Shown: positions 22,734-25,052 of the stretch, in pieces
How the letters are laid out: each line of letters starts with the position of its first letter
Numbering within the stretch: position 1 is the first letter of the stretch
Assembly: GCA_964509475.1 (NCBI GenBank)
Contig: CAZDXJ010000034.1
Span: 1-25,052, forward strand
Length of the DNA: 25,052 bases
Direction of reading: 5' to 3'
From: CAZDXJ01 sp964509475
GTDB taxonomy: Bacteria; Pseudomonadota; Gammaproteobacteria; Methylococcales; Methylomonadaceae
Program-made: the position numbers and the translations under genes
The notes under the pieces: generated by a model
Databases searched by the model: none
What the model was told of the DNA's origin: nothing
What the model saw: only the letters and a program-made list of their open reading frames with translations

Positions 22734-23403
22734 CCAGTTTATAACCGATACCGCGTAGGGTGTGTAATAAAGGTTTATCGAATGCCTTATCGATTTTGCC
22801 GCGCAGACGGCTGATTTGAGTATCCACGACATTGGTCTGAGGATTAAAATGAAAATCCCATACCTGTTCCAGCAACATGGTGCGGGTAACAACATGACCG
22901 GCATGACGCATCAGAAACTCCAGCAAGCGCAATTCCATCGGTTGCAAACGAATCACACAGCCCGCCCGGGTGACTTTATGGCTATGCAGATTGAGTTGCA
23001 GATCACCGACTTTCAATAATGTCGGTGTCGTTATCGCAGATCCGGTTCCGCGACGCAACAAGGCATCCAGCCGCGCCAGCAATTCTGCGAAGGCATAAGG
23101 TTTAACCAGATAATCATCCCCGCCCACACGAAGCCCCTCAACCCGGTCATCAACCTCACCCAAAGCACTTAATATCAATACCGGCGTCGTATTGCCATCA
23201 GCACGCAGCATACGTATCAGGGTCAGGCCATCACGCCTGGGCAACATCCGGTCTATGACCAGAACATCATAATGTTCATTAAGTGCCTGCTGTAAACCTT
23301 CTTCGCCATCGGCGGCATGGTTGACATGATGACCACTTTCAGTCAAGCCTTTCAGCAAATAGGCGGCGGCTTGTTTATCGTCTTCAATTAACAGGACTCG
23401 CAT
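22720..23403 (-). CDS. OmpR/PhoB-family response regulator
   Basis: A 227-residue regulator, starting at the ATG at 23403 (MRVLLIEDD) rather than an upstream in-frame codon at 23421. The receiver has the acidic pair Asp8/Asp9, phospho-acceptor Asp51 in VLVIDRMLPRRDG, the switch Ser in LILSALG and the Lys in YLVKPYAF. The C-terminal winged helix contains LRLLEFLMRHAGHVVTRTMLLEQVWDFHFNPQTNVVDTQISRLRGKI, a form common in heavy-metal-type (CusR/IrlR-like) regulators. It is paired with the kinase through overlap and divergent from a TolC-family gene, which is the likely target. Confidence 0.92.
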   Translation of the reverse strand: MRVLLIEDDKQAAAYLLKGLTESGHHVNHAADGEEGLQQALNEHYDVLVIDRMLPRRDGLTLIRMLRADGNTTPVLILSALGEVDDRVEGLRVGGDDYLVKPYAFAELLARLDALLRRGTGSAITTPTLLKVGDLQLNLHSHKVTRAGCVIRLQPMELRLLEFLMRHAGHVVTRTMLLEQVWDFHFNPQTNVVDTQISRLRGKIDKAFDKPLLHTLRGIGYKLDETA

Positions 23404-23439
23404 GATCTTGAAGTTTAGCAATCTTTGAGTTGAATAACC

Positions 23440-23453
23440 TTACCATTTGGTAA
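23440..23453. promoter_or_regulatory. Palindromic operator candidate between the regulator and efflux genes
   Basis: TTACCATTTGGTAA is a perfect 6-2-6 inverted repeat in the 117-base gap between the divergent response regulator and the TolC-like gene. Its position and symmetry suit a binding site for the adjacent OmpR-type regulator acting on both promoters. The TolC-side promoter is unclear; GATAAT at 23494-23499 is a -10 candidate. Confidence 0.5.
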
Positions 23454-23520
23454 TGTACCTGCAAATTTGCCGCAAAAAAAATAATGTACACTGGATAATA
23501 TTTCAGGACACCTGATTATC

Positions 23521-24678
23521 ATGTCATTGTTTTTGAGTTTCAATCCTGACCATGCCAGCAAGACGTATCCGAGCATACGCTTTTGTGTATTGAGCACCCT
23601 GTTTTTCAGCCTGTCCGGTTGCGCTCAATATCAATCGCAACCTTTAACAAAAGAGGCTATAGAACAACAACTACAAACGCCTGACATTCAACAACTGACC
23701 GTCCGGGCGACAGCAATCAAACACCCTGTGTTGAAACCGGTTGCCTTTAATTTACACGATGGTCTCTCCCCGGATGAAGCGGCGCTAGTCGCCGTATTGC
23801 TAAATCCCCACCTGCGTGTTGCCAGAGACCAACACAACATTGCCAATGCACAATTATTAAAAGCAGGATTACTGCCCGATCCGCAACTTTCTTACACTTT
23901 TGCGGCACCCTCCGGGGGTACCGATTTGGGTATGAATAATGCCTTTGGTGTCGGACTAAACTGGCAGGTAACTGCGCTAATTTGGCGGGCCAATAAAATC
24001 AATGCCGCAGAATTACAGCGACAAAATATTGATTTGCACATCGCCTGGCAGGAATGGCAAATAGCTCAGGCCGCGAAACTGGCCGCTTATCAACTGATTA
24101 TTTATCACCGGCAAGAAGCGCTACTCCGTACAATGGCACAACGACTGGAAGAAAATCGTAGCCGCCTGCAGCAAGCGGCTGATGCAGGACTGGTTACCGA
24201 ACTGGAACGGGTAGCAGCGGTATCGGCAAAAAATCTGGCGGATAACCGCTTGTTGGCTTTGACCCAGCAAAAACGACAACAGCAAAAACGCCTGAACAGA
24301 GCGATGGGTCTACAACCTGATGAAGTTATTCCATTGCAAGCGGATATTAACCTGGATGAACCATTGACGCCGCCTGATTATGAAGATTTGATTCATAATC
24401 TGGAAAACAGACGCCTGGACTTACTAGCCTTACAACGCGGCTATGCCAGTCAGGATGAGCAAGTCCATGCCTCAGTGCAACAGGCTATTCCTGAACTGAC
24501 CAAACTCGTCAAGGCCTATCGCATGGCTCTGGAAGCAGGACAGGTCGATGTACTGAATTATTATCTGGCCTGGAACAAATTGACCCATAAAAAAGTGCAA
24601 TTACTGACATTAACCTTGCAATTAATCAAAGCGCGTATTGCCCTGGAAGTGGCCAGTGGGGTGTATCAAATTACGTAG
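23521..24678 (+). CDS. TolC-family outer-membrane efflux lipoprotein, internally shortened
   Basis: The outer-membrane channel component of an RND-type tripartite efflux system. It has a long positively charged leader ending in the lipobox LSGC (Cys at about residue 34), so it is probably lipidated. The first OEP repeat is visible (SPDEAALVAVLLNPHLRVARDQHNIANAQLLKAGLLPDPQLSYTF ... LAAYQLIIYHRQ). The second repeat starts normally (NRRLDLLALQRGYASQDEQVHASV) but then runs directly into the closing helix (IPELTKLVKAYRMALEAGQVDVLNYY). The beta-hairpin and part of a helix pair expected between them, roughly 85-100 residues, are missing. The length of 385 compares with about 450-490 for the family. 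The frame is intact, but the channel is probably non-functional. Confidence 0.85.
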   Translation: MSLFLSFNPDHASKTYPSIRFCVLSTLFFSLSGCAQYQSQPLTKEAIEQQLQTPDIQQLTVRATAIKHPVLKPVAFNLHDGLSPDEAALVAVLLNPHLRVARDQHNIANAQLLKAGLLPDPQLSYTFAAPSGGTDLGMNNAFGVGLNWQVTALIWRANKINAAELQRQNIDLHIAWQEWQIAQAAKLAAYQLIIYHRQEALLRTMAQRLEENRSRLQQAADAGLVTELERVAAVSAKNLADNRLLALTQQKRQQQKRLNRAMGLQPDEVIPLQADINLDEPLTPPDYEDLIHNLENRRLDLLALQRGYASQDEQVHASVQQAIPELTKLVKAYRMALEAGQVDVLNYYLAWNKLTHKKVQLLTLTLQLIKARIALEVASGVYQIT

Positions 24679-24715
24679 TTTATATTGTTTCTGGTCCAAT
24701 GTTCCACAGCGTTAT

Positions 24716-24854
24716 TGCCATTAAGTTAAGGAGTTGGATGTAGGTGCGAATTCATTCGCACTATGCGGATAAATCCAGCTCTTCAATGAAGGGCTGGATA
24801 AATCCGCACCTACACCCATAGCTAAATTCAATAAAACGGCTTAACTTAATGGCA
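24716..24854. repeat. 139-bp nested palindromic element (MITE/REP-like)
   Basis: Its ends are perfect 15-bp inverted repeats: TGCCATTAAGTTAAG (24716-24730) and its reverse complement (24840-24854). Inside, TGTAGGTGCG near 24739 pairs with CGCACCTACA near 24806-24815; next to it GTGCGAATTCATTCGCAC forms a local hairpin; and ATCCAGC/GCTGGAT with CTTCA/TGAAG makes a central hairpin. There is no coding potential. No clear target-site duplication flanks it. It sits in the 242-base space between the outer-membrane gene and the next gene of the presumed efflux operon. The rest of that gap shows nothing definite. Confidence 0.8.
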
Positions 24855-24920
24855 GTGAAATTAGAGCATGGGAACGAGACGACATTTCAATAACAAACAT
24901 CTGAAATCAGAAAATAAATA

Positions 24921-25052
24921 ATGAAGCTATCCTTTCGCCGCATCATTCCCGGCAAACTGCTCCTGCGTTGCCCTACCTTCGGGCGTCCTGCCCGCGCCGG
25001 TATCGTTTTAATCGTAATACTAATACTGTTGGTCTATTTATCCCATGTCAGC
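24921..25052 (+). CDS. Partial membrane-anchored protein, probably efflux adaptor (runs off window)
   Basis: An ATG at 24921 opens a frame of 44 codons with no stop before the window ends. The visible part is a basic N terminus (MKLSFRRIIPGKLLLR), a short Pro/Gly/Arg stretch, and one strong membrane segment (AGIVLIVILILLVYLSHVS). This is what the N terminus of an inner-membrane-anchored periplasmic adaptor (HlyD/CzcB type) would look like. The outer-membrane gene upstream supports that, but the diagnostic part lies beyond the window. There is no clear Shine-Dalgarno sequence. Confidence 0.55.
   Translation, partial: MKLSFRRIIPGKLLLRCPTFGRPARAGIVLIVILILLVYLSHVS

Noticed and set aside
22734..22904. 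N-terminal extension of the histidine kinase reading frame
   Set aside because: These codons lie inside the response-regulator gene in another frame and lack kinase or signal features; the ATG at 22733 with a 14-base overlap is the normal arrangement.

Overview
The window looks like chromosome of a gammaproteobacterial methylotroph, most likely a Methylococcales (type I) methanotroph. The main evidence is a compact one-carbon operon at 4156-9406 (mtdA, glycerate 2-kinase, glyA, ftfL) next to ordinary gammaproteobacterial housekeeping genes (birA-coaX, cca, htrA). The taxonomic call is an inference from gene content. I saw no rRNA, tRNA, CRISPR array, transposase or phage gene.

Layout. 166-657 is an unrecognised gene. 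667-1771 (minus) encodes a short exosortase of the XrtH type and its partner membrane protein. 1892-3914 is a translationally coupled birA-coaX-small membrane protein operon. 4156-9406 is the serine-cycle/folate C1 operon: FtfL captures formate on tetrahydrofolate, MtdA works at the methylene/methenyl step, GlyA makes serine, and the kinase returns glycerate to central metabolism. 9450-12966 is a nitrosative-stress unit: a Crp/Fnr (DNR-like) regulator divergent from hcp and its reductase, with an FNR/DNR-type box between them at the class II spacing. 13265-14749 is a periplasmic HtrA protease whose ribosome-binding site lies inside a short AU-rich hairpin. 14802-16046 is cca (minus), followed by a TauE/SafE permease and a secreted GlcG/HbpS-type heme-binding-like protein (both plus).

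17835-20955 (minus) is a tight four-gene operon in the order radical SAM/SPASM-like protein, DPPR-synthase-like UbiA prenyltransferase, GtrA-like membrane protein, HAD phosphatase. The last three resemble the mycobacterial machinery that makes and moves polyprenyl-phosphate-linked pentose, so this is my best candidate for an undescribed system. The radical SAM protein has Arg where the third cluster cysteine should be. 20956-21371 has no confident gene but holds three hairpins and a nine-base C tract.

21372-23403 (minus) is an OmpR-type two-component system, divergent from a TolC-family outer-membrane protein (23521-24678) that seems to have lost an internal segment. A nested-palindrome element (24716-24854) separates it from the start of another membrane-anchored protein (24921 to the window end), probably the adaptor of the same efflux operon. 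REP-like palindromes occur at several places, one of them supplying the 3' end of the Crp/Fnr gene.
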